Below are positions 23,970 to 31,853 of a stretch of 64,000 nucleotides of DNA, piece by piece. Below the pieces are notes generated by a model. That model was not told where the DNA came from, ran no database searches, and was given only the letters and a program-made list of their open reading frames with translations. Location of the stretch: positions 124,001 through 188,000 of the forward strand of contig NZ_MWXA01000008.1 in assembly GCF_002259795.1 (NCBI RefSeq), written 5' to 3'. The position numbers were made by a program, and so were the translations under genes. Every line of letters starts with the position of its first letter. Positions within the stretch are counted from its first letter, which is position 1. The stretch is from Bifidobacterium aquikefiri (GTDB lineage: Bacteria; Actinomycetota; Actinomycetes; Actinomycetales; Bifidobacteriaceae).

Positions 23970-25681
23970 TGCCCGCCAACAACCAGGTATGGCCGCCCAT
24001 CAGCCAAAACCGCATCCAAGACGCCTACCAGCGCATGGACGCCTGGTATTCCGGTGACGAGGAGGCGTTGAGCTGGCTGTATTCCACCAACCGCCTGCAA
24101 TCCCACACCAGCCTGTGGGGTCAGGTCAAACGCTTCTTCTGGGGCACGCCGATCCCCCAACAGCAATCCCAACGTCCCGTGAAGATCCACGTCCCACTGC
24201 CCGCCGAGATCGCGAGAATGAGCGCCGCGCAACTGTTCGCCGAAATGCCCACCACCCATTTGGGTGACATGGACGGCGATTCGGATGACAAGGGATTGAC
24301 CAGTGCGAAGCAAGGTAAAGTCCTCTCCCAATCGTTGTCCGACATTCTCGACGACAACGCGCACGCAGAACTCCTTCAGGCCGCGGAATTGGCCGCCGTG
24401 TTCGGCGGCGTGTATTTGAAGGTCGAGTGGGATACGACGGTCGACGACAAACCGTTCATCACCGCCATGCCACCGGACAATGCGATTCCCACGTTCGGGC
24501 TCGGCGGCCACCTGCAAAGCGTGATCTACTGGACGCAACTCCCCCCGATCGACGGCGTCAACCTCGAATACAAACTCCTCGAAGAGCAGACTCCCGGTCG
24601 CATCGAATACGCGTTGTTCGAAGCGCGTGACACGCATTCGTTGGGAGTTCGCGTGCCGTTGACCACGCACCCCATGACCGCCAGCATCCACGTCGACCCA
24701 CAGTCCGGTATCAACACCGGTAGTCAGCTGTTGACCAGCGTGTACATTCCCAACCTGCGACCCAACCGCATTATGCGAGGCATTCCGGCCGCATACCATT
24801 TGGGGCGCTCCGATTATGCGGGCGCGGAAAGCCTGTTCGACTCGATCGACGAAGCGTACACGAGCTGGATGCGTGACATTAGACTCGGCAAAGCCCGCGT
24901 GTTCGTCAACCGTGACCTGCTGACCATCGGCAAACCCGGCGAAGGCAGCATGATGAACATGGATCAGGAGATTTTCACGCCCCTCAACCAGGCTCCCGGC
25001 AGCACGTTGAACCAGAGCAAGATGTTCGAAACGTTCCAGCCGGCGATCCGCTGGCAGGAGCATGAGAACACATGCCAGAATCTCGTGGAGCGCGCGTATG
25101 CGGCGTGCGGGTACAGTGCGGCGACGTTCGGCAGTGCGGGCGACGTGGCCATGACGGCGACGGAAGCACAGGCGCGTGAGAAACTCACCATGCTCACCCG
25201 CAGCAGCAAGATGCTGTACTGGCGTCCCCAGTTGCGTAGAATCTACGCCGCGCTGATGGACGTGAACCGGTATGTGTTCCACGGGCCAGACCGTGGCCAG
25301 GCGTTGCCCGACGTGGAATTCCCCGACGGCGCCAGCGACGCTCCCAACATCGTCGCCAGCACGTTGAACCTGTTGAATCAGGCGGAGTCCGCCAGTATCA
25401 AGACCCGCGTCGGCATGCTGCACCCCGATTGGGATGACGAGCAGGTCAAGGACGAGGTGGCGCAGATCGCGCAGGATTACAGCATGCTGCCCGACCCGAA
25501 GGAATCCAACCTGTGGGCGGCGGTCGCCGCGAACGGCAGCAACATGGGCGGCGTGGCATCCAACAGTTACGGGATCACCGCGTCAAACAACCCGACCACC
25601 GCCCAGGCGGAAGAGAAGGCGGTGAAGAGCAGTGAGCGCGTCGACCAGTCAACCGCAGCCCAATCAACAGTCCAACAGTAA
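23963..25681 (+). CDS. Phage portal protein
   Basis: About 572 residues starting in the ATGGTAA overlap with the terminase gene. A portal is supported by position, length and features such as RMDAWYSGDEEALSWL, LPAEIARMSAAQLF, KVEWDTTVDDKPF, a long central beta region, and the late ATATEAQAREKLTML helix typical of SPP1-gp6-like portals. The C-terminus is disordered and Ser/Thr/Gln-rich. It forms the dodecameric channel at the capsid vertex. Confidence 0.88.
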   Translation: MVMPANNQVWPPISQNRIQDAYQRMDAWYSGDEEALSWLYSTNRLQSHTSLWGQVKRFFWGTPIPQQQSQRPVKIHVPLPAEIARMSAAQLFAEMPTTHLGDMDGDSDDKGLTSAKQGKVLSQSLSDILDDNAHAELLQAAELAAVFGGVYLKVEWDTTVDDKPFITAMPPDNAIPTFGLGGHLQSVIYWTQLPPIDGVNLEYKLLEEQTPGRIEYALFEARDTHSLGVRVPLTTHPMTASIHVDPQSGINTGSQLLTSVYIPNLRPNRIMRGIPAAYHLGRSDYAGAESLFDSIDEAYTSWMRDIRLGKARVFVNRDLLTIGKPGEGSMMNMDQEIFTPLNQAPGSTLNQSKMFETFQPAIRWQEHENTCQNLVERAYAACGYSAATFGSAGDVAMTATEAQAREKLTMLTRSSKMLYWRPQLRRIYAALMDVNRYVFHGPDRGQALPDVEFPDGASDAPNIVASTLNLLNQAESASIKTRVGMLHPDWDDEQVKDEVAQIAQDYSMLPDPKESNLWAAVAANGSNMGGVASNSYGITASNNPTTAQAEEKAVKSSERVDQSTAAQSTVQQ

Positions 25682-26771
25682 TCCGGAGACCATGACGGCG
25701 ATCGCCATGATCATCGGGTTGTACTTGTGGGCCGACAGCCGATACACGCGCGCACTGGGCCGCGCGTTGAACATGCTCCGCAACCAACATGACCTCGCCA
25801 ACCCTGTGACGCCGATACGATTGCTGCAACGTGAGGAACGGCGGATCGTCGACACGCTCGACAATCGCACTCCCCAACTGCTCGCACTGTTGACGACGGC
25901 GGTCGAGCATGACAGTATACCCCATGCGCTGCCACGCCGCACGCCACCCGCACCACCCGTGACGTTGGGATTGTTGGAGCCGCCGGAACCGCCACGATTC
26001 GACTTCACCGTTCCGCTTGGCGTACGTGCGACCGAAGCGATCCACACGGATCTGCAGACCGAGCTGAAAGATATCCGGGCGCGCATCCTCCGTCAGCACG
26101 ACGACCTGTACAAGCTCACAGCGGCCGGTGCGGCCACGAATAGTGTCATGGCCAATGGTGGGACGATCACCGACGCGCAGCGCAGTATGATGACCGACCT
26201 GCTCACGCACGGCGTCACCGGTTTCACCGACCGCGCCGGACGACGCTGGCGACTATCCAGCTACGTGGAAATGGCCGTCCGCACCGCCGCCATGCGCAGT
26301 TTGAACGAAGCCCATTTGCAGGTCATGCAAGCCGCCGGCATCACACTGTTCCAAGTCCCCAGCCATTTGCACACGTGCCCGCTCTGCTTCCCCTGGCAGG
26401 GCAGGATATTGAGCGTCGACCCGGATGCGGATGCGGATGGGACGATCGACGAGGCGCGTGCCGCCGGCTTGTGGCATCCGAATTGCGAGCACTCTTTGAC
26501 CGCATGGCGGTCGGGAGACAAACGCCCCGAGCCACAGGAATGGTCGGACCGTGATCAGCAATTGTGGGAGTCGTCGCAGAAGCAGCGCGAGCTGGAACGG
26601 CATGTGCGTGAACAGAAAAGCGTTTACGCCGCCTCCCACGATCCCCAGCTACGCAAACAGGCGCGCGTGAAGATTCGCGGCTATCAGAAGCAGCTGCGTG
26701 ACCTGACCGATACGACGGGCTTGCTTCGCAGGTCTCATCGTGAGCAGCCTGATCTCGGGTTGCGCCACTAG
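25632..26771 (+). CDS. MuF-like minor capsid/head morphogenesis protein
   Basis: 379 residues from a GTG overlapping the portal 3' end by 50 bp. The MuF-type signature is in the C-terminal half: AAMRSLNEAHLQVMQAAG, VPSHLHTCPLCFPWQGRI and the metal-like GLWHPNCEHSL (Cys/His cluster). Family members are injected or assembled with the portal. The N-terminal 20 residues are low complexity. Confidence 0.82.
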   Translation: MSASTSQPQPNQQSNSNPETMTAIAMIIGLYLWADSRYTRALGRALNMLRNQHDLANPVTPIRLLQREERRIVDTLDNRTPQLLALLTTAVEHDSIPHALPRRTPPAPPVTLGLLEPPEPPRFDFTVPLGVRATEAIHTDLQTELKDIRARILRQHDDLYKLTAAGAATNSVMANGGTITDAQRSMMTDLLTHGVTGFTDRAGRRWRLSSYVEMAVRTAAMRSLNEAHLQVMQAAGITLFQVPSHLHTCPLCFPWQGRILSVDPDADADGTIDEARAAGLWHPNCEHSLTAWRSGDKRPEPQEWSDRDQQLWESSQKQRELERHVREQKSVYAASHDPQLRKQARVKIRGYQKQLRDLTDTTGLLRRSHREQPDLGLRH

Positions 26772-26828
26772 TTTTCCCCCGTCACCCCGAAACGACGGTG
26801 ATACAACCGAAACGGAAAGAACACCATC

Positions 26829-27386
26829 ATGGCAGAACCACAGGAACCAGCATCCACGCCGACACCACTCGACATCAACCAACAGCAGGGACAACCCGCA
26901 ACGGGCGACCCCACGCCACCGGCAGCCACCGAGCCGACGGACTGGCAGGCCGAAGCGGAGAAATGGAAAGCACTGAGTCGCAAGAATGAGACGCAGGCGA
27001 AAGCCAACGTCGACGCGGCGAAACAGTGGAACGACTTCCAGGAGTCGCAGAAAAGCGAGACGGACAAGCTGAAAGAGCACAACGCCCAACTCGAAGCACA
27101 ACTCAAGGAAGCGCAGACCACTGTACTTCGCTCGCAGTATGCGGCGAAGAACAACATTCCCGTCACGCTCCTCACCGCCGACACCGAAGATGCTTTGGAA
27201 GCGCAGGTGAAAGCCCTGCTCGCGTTCAAAACCCCGCAGCCGCCGGCTTCCAGCGGTATCGACACGGGTGCGGCCGCCCGACAGTCGACCACGTTCACCC
27301 GCCAGCAGATCAGCGACCCCACGTTCTACCACAAGCATCGCGACGAGATCCTCAAAGCCCAACAGGCCGGCAGGATCCTCGCATAA
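26829..27386 (+). CDS. Scaffolding protein
   Basis: 185 residues, acidic and Pro/Thr-rich at first, then a long coiled coil (KWKALSRKNETQAKANVDAA to KEHNAQLEAQLKEAQTTVLR), and a C-terminal basic patch. Position just before the coat gene and this make-up are typical of capsid scaffolds. Confidence 0.85.
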   Translation: MAEPQEPASTPTPLDINQQQGQPATGDPTPPAATEPTDWQAEAEKWKALSRKNETQAKANVDAAKQWNDFQESQKSETDKLKEHNAQLEAQLKEAQTTVLRSQYAAKNNIPVTLLTADTEDALEAQVKALLAFKTPQPPASSGIDTGAAARQSTTFTRQQISDPTFYHKHRDEILKAQQAGRILA

Positions 27387-27412
27387 CAATCAACCGAAAG
27401 GCAATATAACCC

Positions 27413-28318
27413 ATGGTTAACAGCACCACGACAGCACCATTCATCCCCGAAATCTGGGCCAACGAGGCGTTGGAAGTCCTACGTTCCAACATCGTCATGG
27501 CTCCCCTCGTCACCAAGGACACCGACCTCGCAACATTCCAGGTCGGCTCCACCCTGCACGTCCCCTACCCGGGAACGTTGAAGGCGAACGACAAGGTGGA
27601 AGGCTCGCCGGTCACCAAGCAGACCCCCACCTCGACCGACACCACCGTCAAACTCAGCCACCACAAGGAAGTCACCATCCTGGTGGAGGACTTCGTGCGA
27701 GCGCAGGCCCAGCCGATCCTCATGCAGTCCTACATTCACGCGCAGGTCGCCGCCCTCGCGGAGCAGATCGAGTCCGACATCATCGGCACCTACAGTTCGT
27801 TCAGCGGAAGCCTCGGCACAGCCGGCACCGACCTGTCAGCGGCCACGCTCCGCGCCATCGCCAAAAAGTTCGACGACAACAAGATCGACCAGGGCAACCG
27901 ACACCTGCTCCTGTCCACAAAGGACGAGAGCGCACTCGTCGGCGACACCGCGCTGCAGACGTTCTTCGCATTCAACGAAAACCAGCGTCACGACATCACC
28001 AACGGCATCATCGGCGCGAACATCTACGGCCTGACTCTGCACGTCAGCCAGCTCGTGCCAGTCGTCACCGGCACGCCGAACACTACCAACAACCTGGCGT
28101 TCGACCCCGGCGCCATCGTGTTCGCATCCCGCAGCCTGCCCATGGCCAACCCCGGCATGGGCGTCGTCCAGGCCGTCGTACAGGACCCCGTGTCCGGCCT
28201 GATCCTCCGCTCCACCATGGGGTACGACAAGGACTCGCTGGGCGTGCAGGTCACCCTCGACTGCCTGTACGGCGTCGCCAAGCTGCGCGACGAGAAGGCG
28301 TTCGTCGTCCTCTCCTAA
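27413..28318 (+). CDS. Major capsid protein (P22 coat-like)
   Basis: 301 residues. FIPEIWANEALEVLRSNIVM at the N-terminus, VGSTLHVPYPG, then TVKLSHHKEVTILVEDF and the C-terminal GYDKDSLGVQVTLDCLYGV match the P22 gp5-like coat family with an HK97 fold. It follows the scaffold gene and is followed by strong hairpins, as expected for the most abundant structural protein. Confidence 0.9.
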   Translation: MVNSTTTAPFIPEIWANEALEVLRSNIVMAPLVTKDTDLATFQVGSTLHVPYPGTLKANDKVEGSPVTKQTPTSTDTTVKLSHHKEVTILVEDFVRAQAQPILMQSYIHAQVAALAEQIESDIIGTYSSFSGSLGTAGTDLSAATLRAIAKKFDDNKIDQGNRHLLLSTKDESALVGDTALQTFFAFNENQRHDITNGIIGANIYGLTLHVSQLVPVVTGTPNTTNNLAFDPGAIVFASRSLPMANPGMGVVQAVVQDPVSGLILRSTMGYDKDSLGVQVTLDCLYGVAKLRDEKAFVVLS

Positions 28319-28330
28319 CCCCACTGAACC

Positions 28331-28396
28331 ATTCGGATCATCCGAATAGTTCGATCGTTCGCGCGTCGCGGCAGGCCATCAAACCCCGCGACGCGC
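28331..28396 (+). terminator. Hairpins after the coat gene
   Basis: ATTCGG-ATCAT-CCGAAT is followed by an 11-bp perfect stem GCGCGTCGCGG (28361-28371) / CCGCGACGCGC (28386-28396). There is no long T tract (ATCTATTTG follows), so it may be a partial terminator or protect the 3' end of coat mRNA. Confidence 0.6.
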
Positions 28397-28415
28397 ATCT
28401 ATTTGAAAGGCACAC

Positions 28416-28757
28416 ATGAAATACATTCAAAACGCGGCGGGCGGAGTGCTCGCGGTCACCGACGAACACGCCACGAAATATCTGACCGTCCACGACGACG
28501 CCGGCAACGAGCAGCCGAAGCCCGGCTATAAGTTCCTGACTGAGAAGCAGGCGAAGGCCGCCAACCCACAGCTGTTCGGTCTCGCGGACCCGCAGGTCAT
28601 ATTCACGCAAGCCGAGCTCGTGGCGCGTCGCAAGTACGCGGAGGATCTGGCCGCGTTCAAGGCGGCCGACGCGGCGGCCAACGCCGACGCGGCGGCCAAC
28701 GCCGACGCCGCGGCCAACGCCGACGCCGCGGCCGCGGACACTCCGGCAGACAAGTAG
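28416..28757 (+). CDS. Phage head protein with Ala-rich tandem repeat tail
   Basis: 113 residues. The N-terminal 75 residues are compact (KYIQNAAGGVLAVTDEHATK). The C-terminus is a perfect-looking hexapeptide repeat, DAAANA, about three and a half times, encoded by an 18-bp GC-rich tandem repeat. Located between the coat and connector genes; may be a minor head or head-tail joining protein. No family recognised. Confidence 0.65.
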   Translation: MKYIQNAAGGVLAVTDEHATKYLTVHDDAGNEQPKPGYKFLTEKQAKAANPQLFGLADPQVIFTQAELVARRKYAEDLAAFKAADAAANADAAANADAAANADAAAADTPADK

Positions 28758-28766
28758 GGGGTGCTG

Positions 28767-29207
28767 ATGGTCGACTACGCAGTGGCTGATGACTACCGCA
28801 CCTACTGCGGACTGTCGGCCGCCGACACCGTTCCCGCGAACCTCACGCAACTGTTACGCGCCGCGTCGCTCGCGGTACGCGAGTACACCGGGACACTCTT
28901 CTACCAGACCGACAGTGATGGCATTCCGGTCGACGCGATATTGTCCGCCGCGTTTCGTGACGCCACGTGCGCTCAAGCACAGGCCATGGACGCGCTGGGC
29001 ATCGACCCGGCCATGGGCGGAGCAATCCAACCCAACACGGCCGCGTCGAAGAGCATCAGCGGCGCGAGCGTGAGTTACACGACGAGCGAACAGCAGACCG
29101 CCGCCCAATTGCGTGAGCAGGTGGCGAACGGGTTGGCTCCCATCGCGATTCGTATTCTGCGCGCGTCGGGCGCGATGCTGTTGACGCAACCATGGGAGGT
29201 CGGATGA
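28767..29207 (+). CDS. Head-tail connector protein
   Basis: About 146 residues, ATG chosen because AGGGGGT lies 6-7 nt upstream; GTG two codons earlier is possible. VADDYRTYCGLSA, LTQLLRAASLAVREYTG and AAFRDATCAQAQAMD match gp6/gp15-type adaptor proteins (helical, following the coat). It overlaps the next gene by 4 bp. Confidence 0.72.
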   Translation: MVDYAVADDYRTYCGLSAADTVPANLTQLLRAASLAVREYTGTLFYQTDSDGIPVDAILSAAFRDATCAQAQAMDALGIDPAMGGAIQPNTAASKSISGASVSYTTSEQQTAAQLREQVANGLAPIAIRILRASGAMLLTQPWEVG

Positions 29208-29545
29208 TGGACCCGCTCGCCTGCTTCTACGTGCATACGGCCATCGTGCGCACCCAGAACGGCGTGAACGGCATGGGAGTCACCACATATTCGAATTCAA
29301 ACCCGTTTCCCTGCCTGTTCGCGGACGGTTCGAAGCTTGTGCGCGACAGCCAGGGCCAGCGCATCATCGGCGCCACCACACTCACCTGCAACAACCAGTA
29401 TGCGTCACTCTTCCAACCCGGCTCACAAGTATTGCAGGTGAACGATGACATGTCACACACGTTGAAAGGCAGCGTGGTTCTCGTCAACATTGCCGACTCG
29501 GAAGGCTTGGAACTGCCAGATCACACCACGGTCAGTCTCGTATGA
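29204..29545 (+). CDS. Head closure (stopper)-like protein
   Basis: About 113 residues from the ATG after GGGAGGT. It is beta-rich (LACFYVHTAIVRTQNGVNGM, GSQVLQVNDDMSHTLKGSVV), in the position of SPP1 gp16-like head closure proteins between connector and tail-completion genes. Assignment rests on gene order. Confidence 0.6.
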   Translation: MMDPLACFYVHTAIVRTQNGVNGMGVTTYSNSNPFPCLFADGSKLVRDSQGQRIIGATTLTCNNQYASLFQPGSQVLQVNDDMSHTLKGSVVLVNIADSEGLELPDHTTVSLV

Positions 29546-29557
29546 ATGGGGGTCATC

Positions 29558-29935
29558 ATGCAGTTCGAAGGCGATTTCGACTTCTCCAATATCGAGAACG
29601 CGGCACGTAACGCGTACACACGTGGTCTCATGCAGGCAGGCGAGCACATCCGTCAGCAGAGCACCATGCTCGCACCCAAGGAAAGCGGTGATCTGGCCGG
29701 CTCCTGCGACGTACGCCTGGACGATGACGGTCAGGTTTCCGTCAACTATCCGGGACCATACGCACGCTACCAGGAGTATGGCATCTTCTACCGTATGAAA
29801 CCGCGTCCAAGCCCGTCCAACGGTAAGCCGCTGCGACATGATAATGGGCAGAGCTTCTATCTGACCACGCCGATGATGACCGAGACTGGCCGCTGCATGC
29901 AGATCGTGGCCGACGTGATGAGAGAGAGCATGTGA
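29558..29935 (+). CDS. Minor capsid/tail joining protein (HK97 gp10-like)
   Basis: About 125 residues starting MQFEGDFDFS after GGGGGTCATC; an ATG four codons upstream is the alternative. TRGLMQAGEHIRQQSTMLAPKESGDLAGS and PYARYQEYG are the typical gp10/minor-capsid pattern (helix, AP-x-x-SG-L, Y-A-x-Y-x-E-G/Y). It joins or completes the tail. Confidence 0.75.
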   Translation: MQFEGDFDFSNIENAARNAYTRGLMQAGEHIRQQSTMLAPKESGDLAGSCDVRLDDDGQVSVNYPGPYARYQEYGIFYRMKPRPSPSNGKPLRHDNGQSFYLTTPMMTETGRCMQIVADVMRESM

Positions 29936-30387
29936 CTATGGCATACAATCCCACAGGCTTGCTACTCACTGGCATCGCCCGACTGCTCGATCTGAAGCAG
30001 GTAGGCGTGTATAGATCCGATGCTCCATACGTTGCATCGGATACGGCAATCATCATGAAAACCATGCCCGACAGTCCAGACCGGTGCATAGTGCTCAACT
30101 ATCTACCCATGCTCGCCATCCCCGACCAGGCGCACAACAGTGGCCTCCTGCAGGTTGCCTGCCGTGGCATGCCAGGCATTCCCCTCGACTCGGACAATCT
30201 GGCCGACGCATGCGACCAATGGTTGGACGGACTCACCCAATACCAGTTGGGTGAGGATTGCACGTTGAACCAGTGTTATATGCGTAACGGTGTGAACCTC
30301 GGCCAGGACGAAGTGGAGCGGTGGATCACCACCATCCAATACAACGTCGACGTGGACACTCCACAGACGGCACTTAGAAATCAATAA
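29932..30387 (+). CDS. Tail terminator/minor capsid protein
   Basis: 151 residues; a GTG start overlaps the previous stop, with ATG two codons later. PTGLLLTGIARLLDLKQVGV and YLPMLAIPDQAHNSGLLQVACRG resemble the minor capsid protein 3/tail completion group. It lies just before the major tail protein, the standard place for a tail terminator. Confidence 0.68.
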   Translation: MTMAYNPTGLLLTGIARLLDLKQVGVYRSDAPYVASDTAIIMKTMPDSPDRCIVLNYLPMLAIPDQAHNSGLLQVACRGMPGIPLDSDNLADACDQWLDGLTQYQLGEDCTLNQCYMRNGVNLGQDEVERWITTIQYNVDVDTPQTALRNQ

Positions 30388-30412
30388 CCAATCATTGAAA
30401 GGTAACAATATT

Positions 30413-31108
30413 ATGACTACAGCACTTGCTCGCAGATACCGTGTGGACGTGTCCAAGGATGGTTCCAATTGGGTGCAGCTGATGGGCATGAACGATTTCA
30501 ACCCCGCAATCGACCGCACCACACAGGACTCATCCGACTATGATTCGGACGGCTGGGGTTCCAGCGAAATCACCATGAACGCGTGGAGCGTCGACATCAA
30601 AGCCAACAGGAAGACCACTGCAAGCGTGTTTGACCCTGGGCAGGAACTCTGCCGTGCAGCGTCAGACAAGTTCGGTGAGGATGCTCGACTCTACGTCCGC
30701 TGGTATGACAAGAACGGTGGTACGGAAGCCTATCAAGGTCGTGGCATCGTGGAGTTCTCTCGTTCAAAGACCGGTGTCACAGACTTGGATGAGGTTGAAA
30801 TCAAGATCACCGGTGACGGTGCGAGAACAGAAATCACAAACCCACTCTCGTCGACCACGGTTCCTGCCATTACGGCTACCACGCCATCATCGGTCAAGGT
30901 TGGTGCACTGCTTCAACTGACTGGCTCCGGTTTCACTGGCGCCACGGCCATCAAGTTCGGTTCCACCGCAGCCACCGTGTACACGGTCGTCTCCGATGGT
31001 CTCATCGTCGTCACTGTTCCCAATGCGGTCGACACACAATCAGTTACCGTCACCACTCCGGCAGGCACTTCAACCGGTGTGAACGTGACCGTAACCGCCG
31101 CATCCTGA
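30413..31108 (+). CDS. Major tail protein with C-terminal Ig-like domain
   Basis: About 231 residues. The N-terminal 145 residues form the tail-tube domain (RRYRVDVSKDGSNWVQLMG, DYDSDGWGSSEITMNAWSVD). The C-terminal 85 residues are an IPT/TIG-type immunoglobulin-like domain (PAITATTPSSVKVGALLQLT, GSGFTGATAIKFGSTAATVY). Such added domains decorate the tail surface and may bind carbohydrate. GAAAGG precedes the ATG at 30413. Confidence 0.88.
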   Translation: MTTALARRYRVDVSKDGSNWVQLMGMNDFNPAIDRTTQDSSDYDSDGWGSSEITMNAWSVDIKANRKTTASVFDPGQELCRAASDKFGEDARLYVRWYDKNGGTEAYQGRGIVEFSRSKTGVTDLDEVEIKITGDGARTEITNPLSSTTVPAITATTPSSVKVGALLQLTGSGFTGATAIKFGSTAATVYTVVSDGLIVVTVPNAVDTQSVTVTTPAGTSTGVNVTVTAAS

Positions 31109-31119
31109 CATTCGAATTC

Positions 31120-31194
31120 TTCCTCGCATGGTTTCTTTAATGCCCTGACTCTCCACCATGCGAGGAACCCTTTTCAATCTTCGAGAATCAGGGC
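31120..31194 (+). terminator. Interlocking hairpins after the major tail gene
   Basis: Stem 1: TTCCTCGCATGG (31120-31131) with CCATGCGAGGAA (31156-31167), perfect, followed by CCCTTTT. Stem 2: GCCCTGACTCTC (31142-31153), inside the loop of stem 1, with GAGAATCAGGGC (31183-31194), 11 of 12. Together they can form an H-type pseudoknot or alternatives. The GAGAATCA of stem 2 also occurs in the ribosome-site region of the next gene. Confidence 0.7.
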
Positions 31195-31218
31195 TTTCAC
31201 ATACCTGATTGGAGAATC

Positions 31219-31647
31219 ATGGCATTCACAGACTTTCAAGACATCGCACCCGAACCACTCACCCTACCCATCAACGGGAAAACATACACGGTTCAACCAG
31301 TCAGCGCGGCCGACGGGTTGAAAGCATGGAAGTGGATTCGGGAAAGCAAGAAGCAGGATGGCAGCGTCGCCACCGTCGAAGACGTGTCCACGCTCCTGCT
31401 CGGCGACACCAACAAGCAGCTCATCAAAGATCACGTGAGCTTCCAAGCATTAAACCGCGTCTACCAGACCGTGCTCGCCGACTTCACCAACGGACGCAAG
31501 GTCGCTGAAACCATATGGGAGACGGGTGGAAACCCAAAAGCCATAGCACAGATCCAATCCGTAAGGCCGGACGAGGCCGATACGACCCCGACACCGGACT
31601 CTACGAATGGTACGAAGATCTCCCCGAAGAAGCCCACGCAGGAGTAA
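31219..31647 (+). CDS. Tail assembly chaperone (gpG-like)
   Basis: 142 residues (MAFTDFQDIAPEPLTLPING...), the short product of the usual tail chaperone pair. It lies between major tail and tape measure genes, overlapped in the -1 frame by an open frame that continues 206 bases further. A slippery sequence in the overlap would yield a longer gpGT-like fusion. Ribosome site GGAG. Confidence 0.82.
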   Translation: MAFTDFQDIAPEPLTLPINGKTYTVQPVSAADGLKAWKWIRESKKQDGSVATVEDVSTLLLGDTNKQLIKDHVSFQALNRVYQTVLADFTNGRKVAETIWETGGNPKAIAQIQSVRPDEADTTPTPDSTNGTKISPKKPTQE

Positions 31648-31853
31648 TCGCCCCCACATGGCCACAACTCATCGACCACTGGCAACAGATCATCATCGAC
31701 GCTCAGGAACACTACCAGTTGGAGTTCGATAATCGACTCCTGTTGGAAGCACGCCCATGGGTATGGCTGGAACGTCGCATCATTGGGCTGCTCGGCATGA
31801 ACGGTCAGCTACGTAACGCATTGGAGAAGGAACAGGAGGCTCACGATGAGTGA
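31515..31853 (+). CDS. Tail assembly chaperone extension via -1 frameshift (gpT-like)
   Basis: This frame is -1 relative to the upstream chaperone and probably has no start of its own. After the slip the protein would continue KSHSTDPIRKAGRG and YDPDTGLYEWYEDLPEEAHA, then end WVWLERRIIGLLGMNGQL. Its stop overlaps the tape measure ATG by 4 bp or so. The fusion would be about 210 residues. The fusion protein recruits tail tube subunits onto the tape measure in other phages. Confidence 0.75.
   Translation: MGDGWKPKSHSTDPIRKAGRGRYDPDTGLYEWYEDLPEEAHAGVIAPTWPQLIDHWQQIIIDAQEHYQLEFDNRLLLEARPWVWLERRIIGLLGMNGQLRNALEKEQEAHDE
31530..31539 (+). promoter_or_regulatory. Programmed -1 frameshift site
   Basis: AAACCCAAAA in the frame A-AAC-CCA-AAA contains the canonical X-XXY-YYZ heptamer C-CCA-AAA and an overlapping A-AAC-CCA. 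Slipping back one base on either shifts ribosomes into the gpT-like frame. Confidence 0.72.

Noticed and set aside
23903-25423. Long 506-codon open frame antisense to the portal gene
   Set aside because: It is the mirror frame of a high-GC gene; composition is His/Arg/Val-rich and no start or ribosome site supports it.
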